This document shows positions 1 to 9,965 of a stretch of DNA of 22,266 bases, piece after piece. The notes beneath the pieces are model-generated. The model was not told the DNA's origin. It saw only the letters and a list, made by a program, of their open reading frames with translations, and did not search any database. Each line of letters begins with the position of its first letter. Within the stretch, counting starts at the first letter, position 1. This DNA is from Pigoraptor chileana. Taxonomy: Eukaryota > Opisthokonta > Filasterea. Both the position numbers and the translations under genes were made by a program. Location of the stretch: contig CALSCR010001415.1 in NCBI GenBank assembly GCA_943704495.1, positions 1-22,266 of the forward strand, written 5' to 3'.

Positions 1-70
<70 letters not shown>
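1..70. repeat. (CT)n microsatellite at the left edge
   Basis: An uninterrupted CT dinucleotide run of about 70 bases that continues beyond the window. It leads directly into two copies of the dispersed ~50-bp element, which themselves end in ATCTC(TC)n. No gene is visible in 1-323. Confidence 0.97.
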
Positions 71-75
<5 letters not shown>

Positions 76-83
76 GCTCCCTC

Positions 84-135
84 TTGTGGAGTCCATGGGC
101 ACAGCGCCTATGACACTGACTGAATTCTACATCTC
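84..135 (+). repeat. Dispersed ~50-bp element, copy 1
   Basis: It carries the core GTGGAGTCCATGGGCACAG followed by GCGCCTATGACACTGACT and GAATTCTACATCTC, then runs into imperfect (CT)n. Compared with the consensus it lacks one T before GAAT. It lies just past the kinesin stop codon, antisense to that gene. Confidence 0.85.
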
Positions 136-189
136 TCTCTCTCTGTCTCTGTCTCTGTCTCTGTCTCTCTGTCTCTGTCTCTCTGTCTC

Positions 190-244
190 TTGTGGAGTCC
201 ATGGGCACAGCGCCTATGACACTGACTTGAATCCTACATCTCTC
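190..244 (+). repeat. Dispersed ~50-bp element, copy 2
   Basis: Nearly identical to the copy at 84-135 and in the same orientation, separated from it by imperfect CT/CTGT repeats. It contains GTGGAGTCCATGGGCACAG and GACACTGACTTGAATCC. The pair may be a local duplication that includes the CT tract. Confidence 0.88.
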
Positions 245-323
245 TCGCTCCCTCTCTTTCTCTGGACACCTCCCCACCTCCACACCCCTACACACGCACA
301 CGCACACACAAAATAAATTTAGC

Positions 324-2797
324 TCACCCTCTCCCGGTTGCAGCCCCCGCCGGCTTCGATTTAGCGGGCGACGTATCCACAATGACATCATCACCATCCT
401 CCTCATCATCGTCGTTCCCGCCATGCCCCTTTTTTTTCTTGTCCTTGTCCCTCGCTGGATTCGAACCCGCGCCTCCGGCCACACCAACATTGAGGAGATT
501 CAGCTTAGAAAAGCGGCCCTCTGCGTGCAGCAGATTGAGCATGTTCTCAGACTTATCAAACGCCCGTCGCAGACCAAGGCGCGACGCAGCCAGTCCATGG
601 TCGATACTGGCACCCCCTCCCGCCATTGTGTGCGTCGTCGTCGATCCCGAGTCGAGAAAGACCTTCTCGAGATGAAGCAGTTTCGAGTGCAGCTTTTCGT
701 TCTCTCGCATGACTTCTTGGTATTCCTGCGAAAACGTGTAAAATATATAATTAATAAATAAATAAAATATAATAAAATAAAATAAACATTGTTTTAAAAA
801 CCCACACGCACACACAAAAAACCCCACAACAAAACAACAAAACAAAAAAAAAAACAAAGAAATAGTTTCACGAATCACGACATGCCAACGGCGATGAAAG
901 GGGGGATACTAGTAGTACTGGATGAAGCAATATCTTCGTGACTGAGGCAATACTACACACAAATGCATGCAGTCTTAAATGAGCAAGCGCATTTACAACA
1001 CCCACAGACAGACACACACGCACGTTCAAGCAGCCCCACGTACACGACACGACACGCAGACAGTCCTGCCCACTCCCCACCTGGTCAAAGCGCTCCTTCG
1101 ACCGCATGAGCTCTGCATTCTCGCCACGCAGCACATCGTTGTCTTCCATGTATTCACGAAGCATACGCCGCGCCGTCTTCAGTTGCTCCGACGACTTTCC
1201 GTATCCGCCCATGCTCTGAAGAACCTCCTGGGGGTCGCTCCTCATGGGCACTGGCACGCTACTACTTGCGCCCACACCACCCATGCCGCCACCCATGCCG
1301 CCCATTCCACCCATTGCATCCATTCCCATCCCCATGCCCATCGCCGCCACATTCATCATACTGCCGTTGACACTTCCGGGGGAGCCATAGGGGACGACTG
1401 CGCCGGGGTTGCCGGATATGGACAGGCGGCCATTGTGCGGCGTCGGCGGACCCGGCGTGTTACGCACGCTCATTATTGCATTTGGATCGAATTGGGATCG
1501 GAGGTAATTGTTTTCCTGTCGCAAATGCTTGACTTCCTTTTTAAGTGCACCGATGAGGCGCTCGCGCGGATCCATCTGGAGAACAGGCTTGTTCTTTATA
1601 CGCTTGGCTCGGTATGCATACCGCAGTGTGTTGATGGTCTCTGCGATGGCGTGTGCAGACGGGGTGATGCATGCAATCTGTGGGTTTGTGCGTGTATGCA
1701 TGTATGTGTGTATGTGTGTGTGTTAATGTGAAAAGCATTAGTACAATATGGGAACAGACAGAAGATATAGTAAGGAGGAGAGCAACGGAGACAAGTTGTA
1801 CAACACAGACACGAAATGACAAAGAAATATACAAGTTCAACGACCTATGCACACTCAACATCTCATATTCACGACAACACCCACAATCACACACACACAC
1901 ACACGAAACAGCAGACCACGCACCATAAGGGTGTATCCGTTGCCACCGAGGGAATCGGCCAGGAGCTTTGTGAGTTTGCTGTCTCGATAGGGAATGTGCC
2001 CGTTGCGCTTCTTCATGTCCCCGAGTGCAGAGATGCACTGGCCTGCAGTCACACACCCCCGGAGGAGCTTGAATCAGTCATCGCCGCCGGACAGCTCCAC
2101 ACGCACACAAGTATTCGAGTGCATACAATTGAAGCGCCATTTCTTTGAACCGGAAAACTGACATGAGCTCACAGTCGACCGTGTGTGCCCATCGTCGACA
2201 TATTCACATGCTCCCACTGACCACCGAATATAACCCTAGCCCTCATAACCCAAGCCTTCGTAACCTTATCCCAACGCCGGCGCCAAAGAAGTTGTTGCAC
2301 CCACCAAGCGTGAGAAGAGACTTGTTGATGTTCTGCGTCTCTGTCAGTTGATCACCCGCCGACTTGGATTCCTTAACCTTTTCGCTTCCTGCATGCATAA
2401 GGCGCACGCATACACAGAGTCACACGACAGAACAAGGCAAGTTAGCCCACAAAGGCGGCATACAAACACATTACAAACAGCTCTTCTCAACACACACATC
2501 ATTTGCTAACAGGACGAACATGACCAACAACTAGAAGCGAAATCACACAGACGCAGAGGTGCACAAAAAGCAATTAACAAGGCCAACATGATCACCGAGT
2601 GACCACAAACGCACCTGCGAGATCAACAAAACTGATCTTTCCGTTCTTTTGAACGAGTCGACCGTCGTCGGGATCGATGGTCTCAGTGTCGATTGTTATT
2701 GTCATCATGCTGTGACTGCGACTGCTGTGCTCGTTGAGGTTGTGGGCGGCCGTGCGCCGGTTCTGCAAGCCTGTGTCGGTTCATTCCATCGTTTGTT

Positions 2798-2839
<42 letters not shown>

Positions 2840-5536
2840 TGAATGCGTGTATAAGTACGCGCACAAGTGCTCAGCGACAGCATCTTCGCAGGAAGCAGAT
2901 TCACCTTTTAACAAAAGCCACGGCAACTGAGTTCGCATGCATTGACTCCACACACACAGACACACATTACACTGCACCACCAAATATCAATCTTTACCTT
3001 CTTCAAGGACGGCAATCATGTCGTCAATAACCTCACACTCGACCACAAAGAGATTTTCAACGTAAAATCCGCGCCCAGCCGCCCATCGAACGGGAAGGGA
3101 TGTTGATGACGGATTGAGAAGGTCCTTCACCTGCATGGGCGAATGAGTTGTTTGTGATTGTGTATTGTTTGTGTTGGAACTCAAATAGTTGGTTTACGGT
3201 GTACAGGATGGTCTCATCAAGTGTGTGGTATATTCCCAAGACAAATGCACTACTAGGTGGCCAAAACAGGGAAATACCAGTCACACCCACGGCAACACAT
3301 GTACACACACACAAATATATCACTCTATTACATACACATGCATACACTACAAAATAACACATGCACACACATACATGCACACACACAAGCACAGAACAAC
3401 AACAACAACAAGAGAATCACATGATCGTGGACACACGCAATCGAGCCACGCACCTGCTCATTGTACACCTCGAGGTAGCACGCGCGAAGAGTGAAGCGCA
3501 CATCCGGGCGTGCAGCGACAATGTCAAACAGGTACTCAAAGGAGCGCGGGATGATTCCAACAAGGCTAGCGTCGCTCGGATGGTCGGGCCCCGTTATCGT
3601 GTGCGTCTTGCCAGAGCCCGTCTGTCCGAACGCAAATACCGTGCACGAGAACCTGCGTGTGTATGCATGTGTGTGTCAGTGTTGGGTGGGGGGGGGGGGG
3701 CATCGCATTTGGTTGTGTGAGATGTGTATGTGTGTATATGTGTGCATGCTGCATGCATGCTGTATGTAATACAAGGCAGTCACTGAAATTCGCAACATCA
3801 GAAAATCCAATTTAAACAGAAGCCCCCCAAACATAGAAATGCGACGCATTTCACACGTGCAGTGACGGTGGCTGTCTGTCCGCACTCACCCTTCCGTCGC
3901 CTGGTGCATCAGCTGCTTGATTCCGCTCCTCTCAAAGACCTCCTCTTGTGACGCATGCTCGTTCAGCACAGAGTCAAAGGTGAATGGTTTCGCCTTTTGC
4001 GAGCCCATATTAAGCACCTGTCCATCCATCCAGACATGTCATAATGCATACGCACGCACGAACACACACACACACATAGAGACAAAGGGAAAAAGCAGGC
4101 GATGTTCATTTACCACACACAGACTATGAAGTCAGAGGTCACCCAAAACTACCATAAATGAGGGAAAGCCTCATACCCACACACTATCACACACACTACA
4201 CGTGCATACAGGCAAACACGCACGTGCAGACACATAACGCAGTCAATTCAGAAAAGTGAGCCCACCTCGAGGGTCTGCCCATCAGGCTGGCACGTGACAT
4301 ACTGCGCGTCTCTCCGCGTCTGCTCGGTATCATTGAGTGGACGAACACTAAAAGCGGATTGCGATGGAGGAAACAATTGGCGCGCCAAAACACAGGCAGG
4401 TGTGGATGATTCAAGTCAGTGTTTTTACGCGCTATGCACATGAAAGAGTGAGATGCAGGATTCAAGTCAGTGTGTTATGCGCTGTGCCCATGGACTCCAC
4501 AACATCAAGAGTAAGAAATGAGTGAGAAAATAATATGTACATGCACAGTTGAATAGAGACTAAGGTCAATGTGGTGATTGAGAGATGCAATGGAATGTGG
4601 ATGGACAACTGTGCGTCCTCATCATACCACTAGACACACACACGCACACACACACATCCACTCTCTCTCGCGCTCTCTCTCTGGATCGCATTCCACAAAA
4701 CTCACCGAATGGACACACGGACGCTGCTGTCATCCTTTTCCATCGGCGTCTCCGAATGTGAGCCCTCCGCAAAACTCCAAAATCCGCTGCGGGATCCCGG
4801 TACATTCCCCCCGTGCATACTGCCACCCACATACGCGCCCTGCACGTGACTACCGCTACCGCCGTACCAGCTCCCGTCAACACCGACGCCCGATCGCGAG
4901 CTCTCCGACGTGGCAGAGTCGTGACGCATACCGCCATAGTATGCAGCACCGCCAGAAAAGCCACTGGCACTCGATCCCGCAGAGTGTGCAGAGTACATTG
5001 AGTGCATCGAATGGGCCGAGTGGCCGTGGCCGCTACTGGCAGATATGGGAGTGCCGTAGGGAGATTCCGCATGATATTGTTGCTGTTGTTGTTGCATGTG
5101 TGGGGCTCCTCGCTGTCGCGTGTCATCGTCGGACAAAGGAAAGCACAATGAGGGGTGACATCCCAGAGAAAAATACGAAATGAGCATGCGTGTTGGTGCG
5201 TTGTTTTGGTTGGCGGGATGCCATGGCATATAATGTAAGGTGAAACGAATGTGCGACAGATGCTCTTGCAGCAAGCGACAATGTACATCCCCATCTCAAT
5301 TGCAAACATTCCGCACGCACGCACGTTTGTACATATAAAATATGCACATATATGTGACAAACACATTTGACACAACTACATACAAATGCTCCCACCGAAA
5401 TAGGCCCGGGAGCACCGCGCCCGCCACCACCGCCACCGTAGCCATTATTGTACGAATCCTGCGGTGATTGCGCGTGCATTGATGGAGGCATGCGACCTCC
5501 ACCGCGGCCGCCCGCCAGCCGCACTGGTGGGGGCAT
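324..5536 (-). CDS. Kinesin motor protein, KIF12-like (11 exons)
   Basis: ATP-driven microtubule motor. Inferred exons: 5536-5396, 5112-4706, 4347-4266, 4017-3890, 3652-3454, 3130-2998, 2770-2615, 2388-2305, 2042-1924, 1677-1081, 725-324; all joins keep frame, giving 815 aa. Residues 1-175 are Gly/Ser/His/Gln-rich. The motor starts near VRVSIRVRPLN (~177) and has Walker A GQTGSGKT (262-269), switch I SSRSHS (379-384), switch II DLAGSE (413-418), [10 protein letters not shown] (~435-444), [13 protein letters not shown] (459-471) and NTLRY (499-503). A DPRERLI neck and a short coiled coil (~519-545) follow, then a Gly/Met repeat (594-619), a second predicted coil (~645-710) and a Lys/Asp-rich tail. 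LLADSLGG and the neck resemble the KIF12 family, but the subfamily is inferred from memory. The start is the first in-frame ATG; an upstream exon is possible. The stop lies inside a good donor (322-327), so the gene may continue leftward. Confidence 0.93.
2799..2834. repeat. (GT)n microsatellite in kinesin intron 6
   Basis: Eighteen GT units on the plus strand, hence (CA)n on the gene's sense strand, shortly before the acceptor of exon 7 at 2770. A GT-rich tract (sense) sits near the donor end of the same intron, around 2948-2985. Confidence 0.95.
4406..4442 (-). repeat. Dispersed ~50-bp element, partial copy
   Basis: Reverse complement matches the 3' half of the element (GCGC..AAACACTGACTTGAATC) with several changes. 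It lies next to a fuller copy at 4449-4502 in the same orientation, in kinesin intron 2. Confidence 0.7.
4449..4502 (-). repeat. Dispersed ~50-bp element, full copy in kinesin intron 2
   Basis: On the minus strand it reads GTGGAGTCCATGGGCACAG, then GCGCATAACACACTGACT and TGAATCCTGCATCTC. It is in the sense orientation of the kinesin gene and lies between exons 2 and 3. Confidence 0.88.
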
Positions 5537-5859
5537 ACCCGCGCTTACACGCAACAGCGGCCGATAATCTGTGTGCGGATTACACAATAACTGCCGAGGA
5601 AATGCGATTCCCCGGGAAACCCAAGTGCTAATCTGGCAAGTGGATTGATCTGGTTTGATTTCAGTATTCACGTTTGGCCAGGTGGATCATCAACGGACAT
5701 CTACAGTTGCATATATGACGCCCGTCGCCGCATCTAGAAGGAGACAGGTGCGGTATTCAAGTCCTTCTTTTCAGACAGATCTCTTTCTTCTCGCGTTGTC
5801 GTATATTCTTGGAATTAACTTACCTCGTGAATTCTGGACGCACAGACATACACAACAGA

Positions 5860-5866
<7 letters not shown>

Positions 5867-5903
<37 letters not shown>
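5867..5903. repeat. (CA)n microsatellite
   Basis: About 18 CA units in the divergent spacer between kinesin and YL1. Confidence 0.95.
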
Positions 5904-5905
<2 letters not shown>

Positions 5906-6202
5906 GGCAGCAACTCTCACTGTCTCCCCCAATGCAACCGGGGTACCCTTGCGACAATGACACTGGGCACCGCACCCGCCCGATTAGACTCAACCCGACC
6001 CCCCATCCCGTTCAAATTTCAGACACCATTTTCAGTATAACCGCCCGAGTGTACCCAACGTCAATTCGACAAACGCAAACACCCGCGATCGATTGCACTG
6101 AAAATAAATCCCTCGTCACTATGTGTTGACTATGGCTTTGGTCAAAGGCAAATTAATTGCAATTTCCGGACAGTGGGAATTGGTTGCCTGGGAGAGAAAT
6201 AT

Positions 6203-6212
6203 GTCACGTGAC
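6203..6212. promoter_or_regulatory. Palindromic E-box GTCACGTGAC
   Basis: A perfect 10-bp palindrome around CACGTG, about 240 bases upstream of the YL1 ATG. TCACGTGA is the classical site of bHLH factors of the USF/TFE/Cbf1 type. CACGTG is common throughout this window, including in exons, so function is uncertain. Confidence 0.3.
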
Positions 6213-6221
6213 TCATTCACA

Positions 6222-6251
6222 AGGGTTAGTGTAATTAGGGTTAGGGTTGGG
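6222..6251 (+). promoter_or_regulatory. Telomere-like (telobox) motif cluster
   Basis: The sequence has AGGGTTAGT followed by two perfect TTAGGG units and TTGGGA, about 200 bases upstream of the YL1 start. Short telomeric motifs occur in promoters of housekeeping genes in several eukaryotes. This cluster could be regulatory or a small interstitial telomeric remnant. Confidence 0.4.
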
Positions 6252-6449
6252 ATTTCTGCCGATGACTCGGTGCAAGCACATGCGAGAGTCTTTAGTGCAG
6301 ATTAGATTTCATGTTGCGTGAATCTTTCGACATTTGTCCCTCCATAAAGCACACTACAAGAGGAAGGGGCTGAGAGTATTTGTGGTGAAAGCATTACTGC
6401 TGTCATTCGCAGCACTTGGACTGCGGCTGTCGCACGGCAGAAATAGACA

Positions 6450-9400
6450 ATGGCGGACGAGAAGATGGAGCCCGTCAAGGTGGCCGACGACTGGACCCTC
6501 GTCAAGGCACGCCCCGCCCGCGCCAATGCCGGTCGAAAGTGCGTTTTGTGCCGTCGGATTGATGTTTCTGTATCTTTAACTGCTGCGTGATTCGCTATTC
6601 GTGTTTCGATGCGGCCCTCATCATGCACACCATTGTGACAGTCGGCCCATGAGACAAAAAAATAGGCGGGAGTGTCGGGATGTGATATAGGGGGTGCTCC
6701 ATAACTATCCTATGCATGGCGTATGTGGGACAGCAATGATCTGGGATTCGCCTGCTCTGAAGTTGTGATCCACTTTGCCTGTGACTTCTTTCCTGTCTTG
6801 TCTTCTAATGGACGGCCCTCGCGATCTTGTCAGATGAATCTCCCTCGTACTCAACAACCTCTCTGCTGTTCTTCTCTCTTGTTGCATACCTGCACACAAT
6901 TGCGGACTTCATTGTGAGACTGATGTGGATCCTTTATAATCTGATTACACACACTCACTCACAGAATGCAAATGGTCATGCAAGATGAGCAAGAGGACGA
7001 GTTTTACAAGGAGCTCTACGGTGGATTCGCCGAGGAAGCAAACGACGAACAATACACTACTGAAGATGGTGCGTTTCTACTTGACGTGGTCGATGAGGAT
7101 GAGCGTCTCTGTGAAACACAGTGCGCACGACGACATTGTTTGTGTGGCTATGAAAAGGCAGTATTGTTGTGTATTACGTATGCATTTGCAGTTTATTTCC
7201 GTACTGACCGCGTGCAAAATTCACACATGTGCAATGTTTATTATTTTCTCGAAAAACAGAGGAAGAAGATGAGGTTGATTCCGACTTTGATATTGACGAA
7301 AACGAGGCTGCTGGGTCCGGCAATGAGGGGGTGGAGGGCGCCGCCGCCGGTGATGAGGGTGACAAGGTGTGCAGCTGTGTATGCGTGTCTATTGTGTTCA
7401 GTGTTTTTTGGGGGTTCATTATGTGCAATGTATGTGCGTGTGTTATTACCAGTGCATGTACGTGTTGCATTGCTGCGCGTGACTTTGGCATGCGAGACGA
7501 GGCGTTGACGAGCCGCTGAGAATGGGCTTGCACACTGGCATTCGCATGCTAACAACTCTCACCATGCAACTCCACACTTGGCATACACCAACACCCACAA
7601 ATGTGCAGAGAAAGCGAAAGCTCGCTTACGATTTCACGGCAAAACGGCCTGCCAAACGAGCGAAAGTCGGTCGTCCGCCAAAGGGATCGACGAAACAGAC
7701 TGAGACGATTGTGGGAGAGACAGAGGAGGACAGGCGGAAGAGAGAGGCTGCTGCCGCCGAAAGACGCGCTCGCCGAGGTGTGTGTGTGTGTGTGTGTGTG
7801 TGCATGTTGAATTCACATGTGGCTTGATGTGGGTGAAGTGCACAAAAACAATGCATTGTCTCTTGCATGTGTGCGGGGGTGATGCCGTTAGGTTTGATTT
7901 GGTTGGTTTGCTTGTTTGTCGATGATTGCTCTGTGAGTATGAACATAACTGTGTGGATATGCAGTGCCGTATGTGGCAATTGTGTTTTCAACTTTCGCGT
8001 TGTTGTCTCCACCACACCCCCGAATTGGCAATGCAGCGGCGGAGGCAGAAGCATCCGGGGTGCGCAAGTCACAGCGAAGCAGTGCGATTGAGCGCGATGT
8101 GGAATACCGACGAAAGGCCGAAGAGCGTGCGGAGAAGAAGGTCAGTGGAGGGAGTGTGTGTGTGTGTGTGTGTGGTGTGTGTGGTGTATGTCTGCGGATT
8201 CACTATATGCGTTTTTCCCTCCCCAAGAGAGGAATAGAGATAATGTGGATTCGGTATCTTATGCGCTGTGTCCATATGGGAGGGAGAGCGTGTGTGTGTT
8301 TGTGTGTGAGCACTCGTTGCGTATACATTCTTTATCTATCTGCTTGTGTTACTTTTCAATGTGCTTTTGAGATGACCTTCTCTCATTGGGGATGATCATT
8401 GTCTGTGGCATGTGCAATGGGATTCGCCACACACACACACACACACACACACAACACAGAAGGGAAAGTACAAGCGCAGCGAATCGTTCACACAAAAGTT
8501 AACTCAGGAAGAGTTGCTGAAAGAGGCCGAGGAAACAGCCGTTGTGAATGTCGGTGACCTTGACCGGTGGGTTTGAATTTTGTTTTTAAGAAATGCACGC
8601 CCTTTTCAGTCTGTTACTCTCGGGCTGGAAACTTGTCGCGTCACTCGGTTTCCTTTTGTGGATAAGTTTTTCTCTTCTTTTTGATGGATGATGATCCTAA
8701 AGTGCCCCTTTTGGGACTCGGACTCAAAGCATCTATGAATTTGTAAATATATGCGCGCATACTCTGCCTAATATCACCCTCTAGATACTTGCGCATGGAA
8801 GACGAACGAAGGAAGAATCGAAATGAGAGACCAAGGTTTGTGCGTTACGCTGCATCGAGTTACGCAAGTCTCCACAAACGACTCACAAGAGGGTTCACTG
8901 CACTCGCACACACACACACAAACACACACATGGAGAAAAAAAAACACACACACACACATAAGAACATATACACACGCACGATGACACGCACACATACAAA
9001 CATACACACACACACGAACATACACACACACAACACGAACATACACACACACAAACATACACCCACACACACACACACACACAAACACGCACGCACACGC
9101 GCATATTCTTTTTATCAGTCCCGTTTGCCAATGCATCTACATCTCATCATCTCGATGGTATTTCTCGCTTTCGCTCTGATTTGTGGAGTTTATGGTTGCG
9201 TGCTGCGTATATCAACTCCTCTGTCTCTCTCATTACCCCAAAACACAAACAGATACGTTGGACCCGCCGTCCGGTTCCTGTCCACGTCAAAGTGGACGCA
9301 CACAACGCACACAACGCACACGGAGGGTGGGGAGTCCGCTGGCAGTGCGAACCATTCCGCCACATCCGCACTACCGAGTGAGGGTGTGGCTCCCGCGCCG

Positions 9401-9807
9401 GGTGAGGGACCCTCAGCCTCAGACGCACGGGTCGCATCTGCTGTGGCAAGCGCACCATTGGAACGTGTATGTCGGAATTTTATTACTTTTCCGTCGGAGG
9501 AATTGCTGCCGTCGCTGTTTACAAGCACGCGACCTATCGGTAGGTACTTGTTGTTTGTTGTGTGTGTGTGTGTGCGTGCCAAGTCGATGAAAGCAAGTCG
9601 ACTTACGACACGGTCCATGCGCACCACGCACGGTAAAATCCTCACTAACTTGCATGCGCTGTGTCTCCTGTCGTTTTGCGCGGGTTTACAGAGCACAAGC
9701 CGTCCCTATGCACCATCACTGGTCTTCCTGCCAAGTACAAAGATCCCCTGTCGGGACGCCCGTATGCAACCGCCGACGCATTCAAGATGATACGATCGGA
9801 AGGCTGA
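6450..9807 (+). CDS. VPS72: YL1 / VPS72, SWR1/SRCAP complex subunit (9 exons)
   Basis: YL1 binds H2A.Z-H2B and is a subunit of SWR1/SRCAP and TIP60-type remodellers in the nucleus. Inferred exons: 6450-6538, 6965-7068, 7260-7366, 7609-7777, 8037-8140, 8460-8566, 8785-8835, 9253-9539, 9692-9807; phases agree throughout, giving 377 aa. The N-terminus has NAGRKM and the acidic H2A.Z-binding segment EDEFYKELYGGFAEE and DEVDSDFDIDENE (about residues 26-85). Next come a basic region (RKRKLAYDF, GRPPKGS, ~101-130) and VRKS (~165). TQEELLKEAEE (~203-213) and DRYLRMEDERR are typical of the family. The C-terminus has the YL1-C block, CTITGLPAKYKDPLSGRPYA then DAFKMIRSEG (345-377). Exon 8 carries a low-complexity insert including THTTHTTHT. 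Intron 4 begins inside a (GT)n run. A polyA signal follows at 9829. Confidence 0.95.
7778..7803 (+). repeat. (GT)n microsatellite forming the YL1 intron 4 donor
   Basis: The exon ends CGC CGA G and the intron starts at the first unit of the GT run. Every GT unit is therefore a potential donor, although only some choices keep the frame. Confidence 0.85.
8153..8210 (+). repeat. GT-rich tract at the 5' end of YL1 intron 5
   Basis: (GT)n and GTGGTGT repeats begin 12 bases after the donor at 8141. They are complementary to the (CA)n just before the acceptor at 8459. Confidence 0.9.
8247..8280 (-). repeat. Dispersed ~50-bp element, diverged copy in YL1 intron 5
   Basis: On the minus strand it reads TCCCATATGGACACAGCGC then ATAAGATACCGAATCC. 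This matches the element's middle and 3' part with an internal deletion. It is antisense to YL1, unlike the other intronic copies. Confidence 0.6.
8429..8455 (+). repeat. (CA)n microsatellite at the 3' end of YL1 intron 5
   Basis: About 12 CA units end directly at the acceptor ACAACACAG of exon 6, in place of an ordinary polypyrimidine tract. Confidence 0.92.
8906..9104 (+). repeat. CA-rich satellite tract in YL1 intron 7
   Basis: About 200 bases of CA-rich sequence with a higher-order ACAAACATACACACAC / GAACATACACAC pattern. Open frames through it encode only Thr/His repeats on one strand and Cys/Val repeats on the other. They are not genes. Confidence 0.9.
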
Positions 9808-9828
9808 TTGGTTACGATTGCCTGAAAA

Positions 9829-9834
9829 AATAAA
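9829..9834 (+). terminator. YL1 polyadenylation signal AATAAA
   Basis: Canonical hexamer 22 bases after the YL1 stop codon, in A/T-rich sequence. Confidence 0.6.
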
Positions 9835-9932
9835 TTAAATAATGATAATAATGAACGAATTTGATTGGTCTGATCTGGTTTGTTCAAGACGATGGTATAT
9901 TTGTTGCTCGCACTATTGTGCATCCGTTTGTG

Positions 9933-9938
9933 TTTAAT
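9933..9938 (-). terminator. Candidate polyadenylation signal ATTAAA of the C2/LURP-one-like gene
   Basis: On the minus strand ATTAAA lies 28 bases after the stop codon at 9966-9968. It is the commonest variant of AATAAA, and no AATAAA is present there. Confidence 0.4.
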
Positions 9939-9965
9939 GGATGCGTTTAGAGGATGACTTGCGCA

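Larger units (their letters stand above)
5537..6449. promoter_or_regulatory. Divergent promoter region between kinesin and YL1
   Basis: This 913-base spacer lies between the start codons of two genes read in opposite directions, so it should hold both promoters. No coding segment was recognised. It contains a (CA)n run at 5867-5903, a palindromic CACGTG site at 6203-6212 and telomere-like TTAGGG units at 6222-6251. No clear TATA box was seen. Its promoter role is inferred from gene layout. Confidence 0.55.
9808..9965. other. Convergent 3' spacer
   Basis: A 158-base spacer between the stop codons of YL1 (plus) and the C2/LURP-one-like gene (minus). It holds a candidate polyA signal for each gene and nothing else recognised. 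Confidence 0.7.

Noticed and set aside
457-468. GGATTCGAACCC, a perfect tRNA T-loop/B-box on the minus strand
   Set aside because: It lies in the last kinesin exon, no A box or acceptor-stem pairing was found at the right distance, and the frame is coding.
2054-2110. Minus-strand VELSGGDD followed by a stop, resembling the kinesin VDLAGSE motif
   Set aside because: The true DLAGSE block is formed by exons ending at 2615 and starting at 2388. This stretch lies in intron 8 and is a chance likeness.
4578-5183. 201-codon plus-strand open frame
   Set aside because: Antisense shadow of the low-complexity N-terminal exon of the kinesin; no domain of its own.
6235-6252. TTAGGG repeats as a chromosome end
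   Set aside because: Only two perfect units inside a gene-dense region with genes on both sides.
8789-9790. Long plus-strand open frame rich in Thr/His
   Set aside because: It runs through the (CA)n tract and YL1 exons 7-9 in mixed frames. CA repeats lack stop codons, so the length has no meaning.
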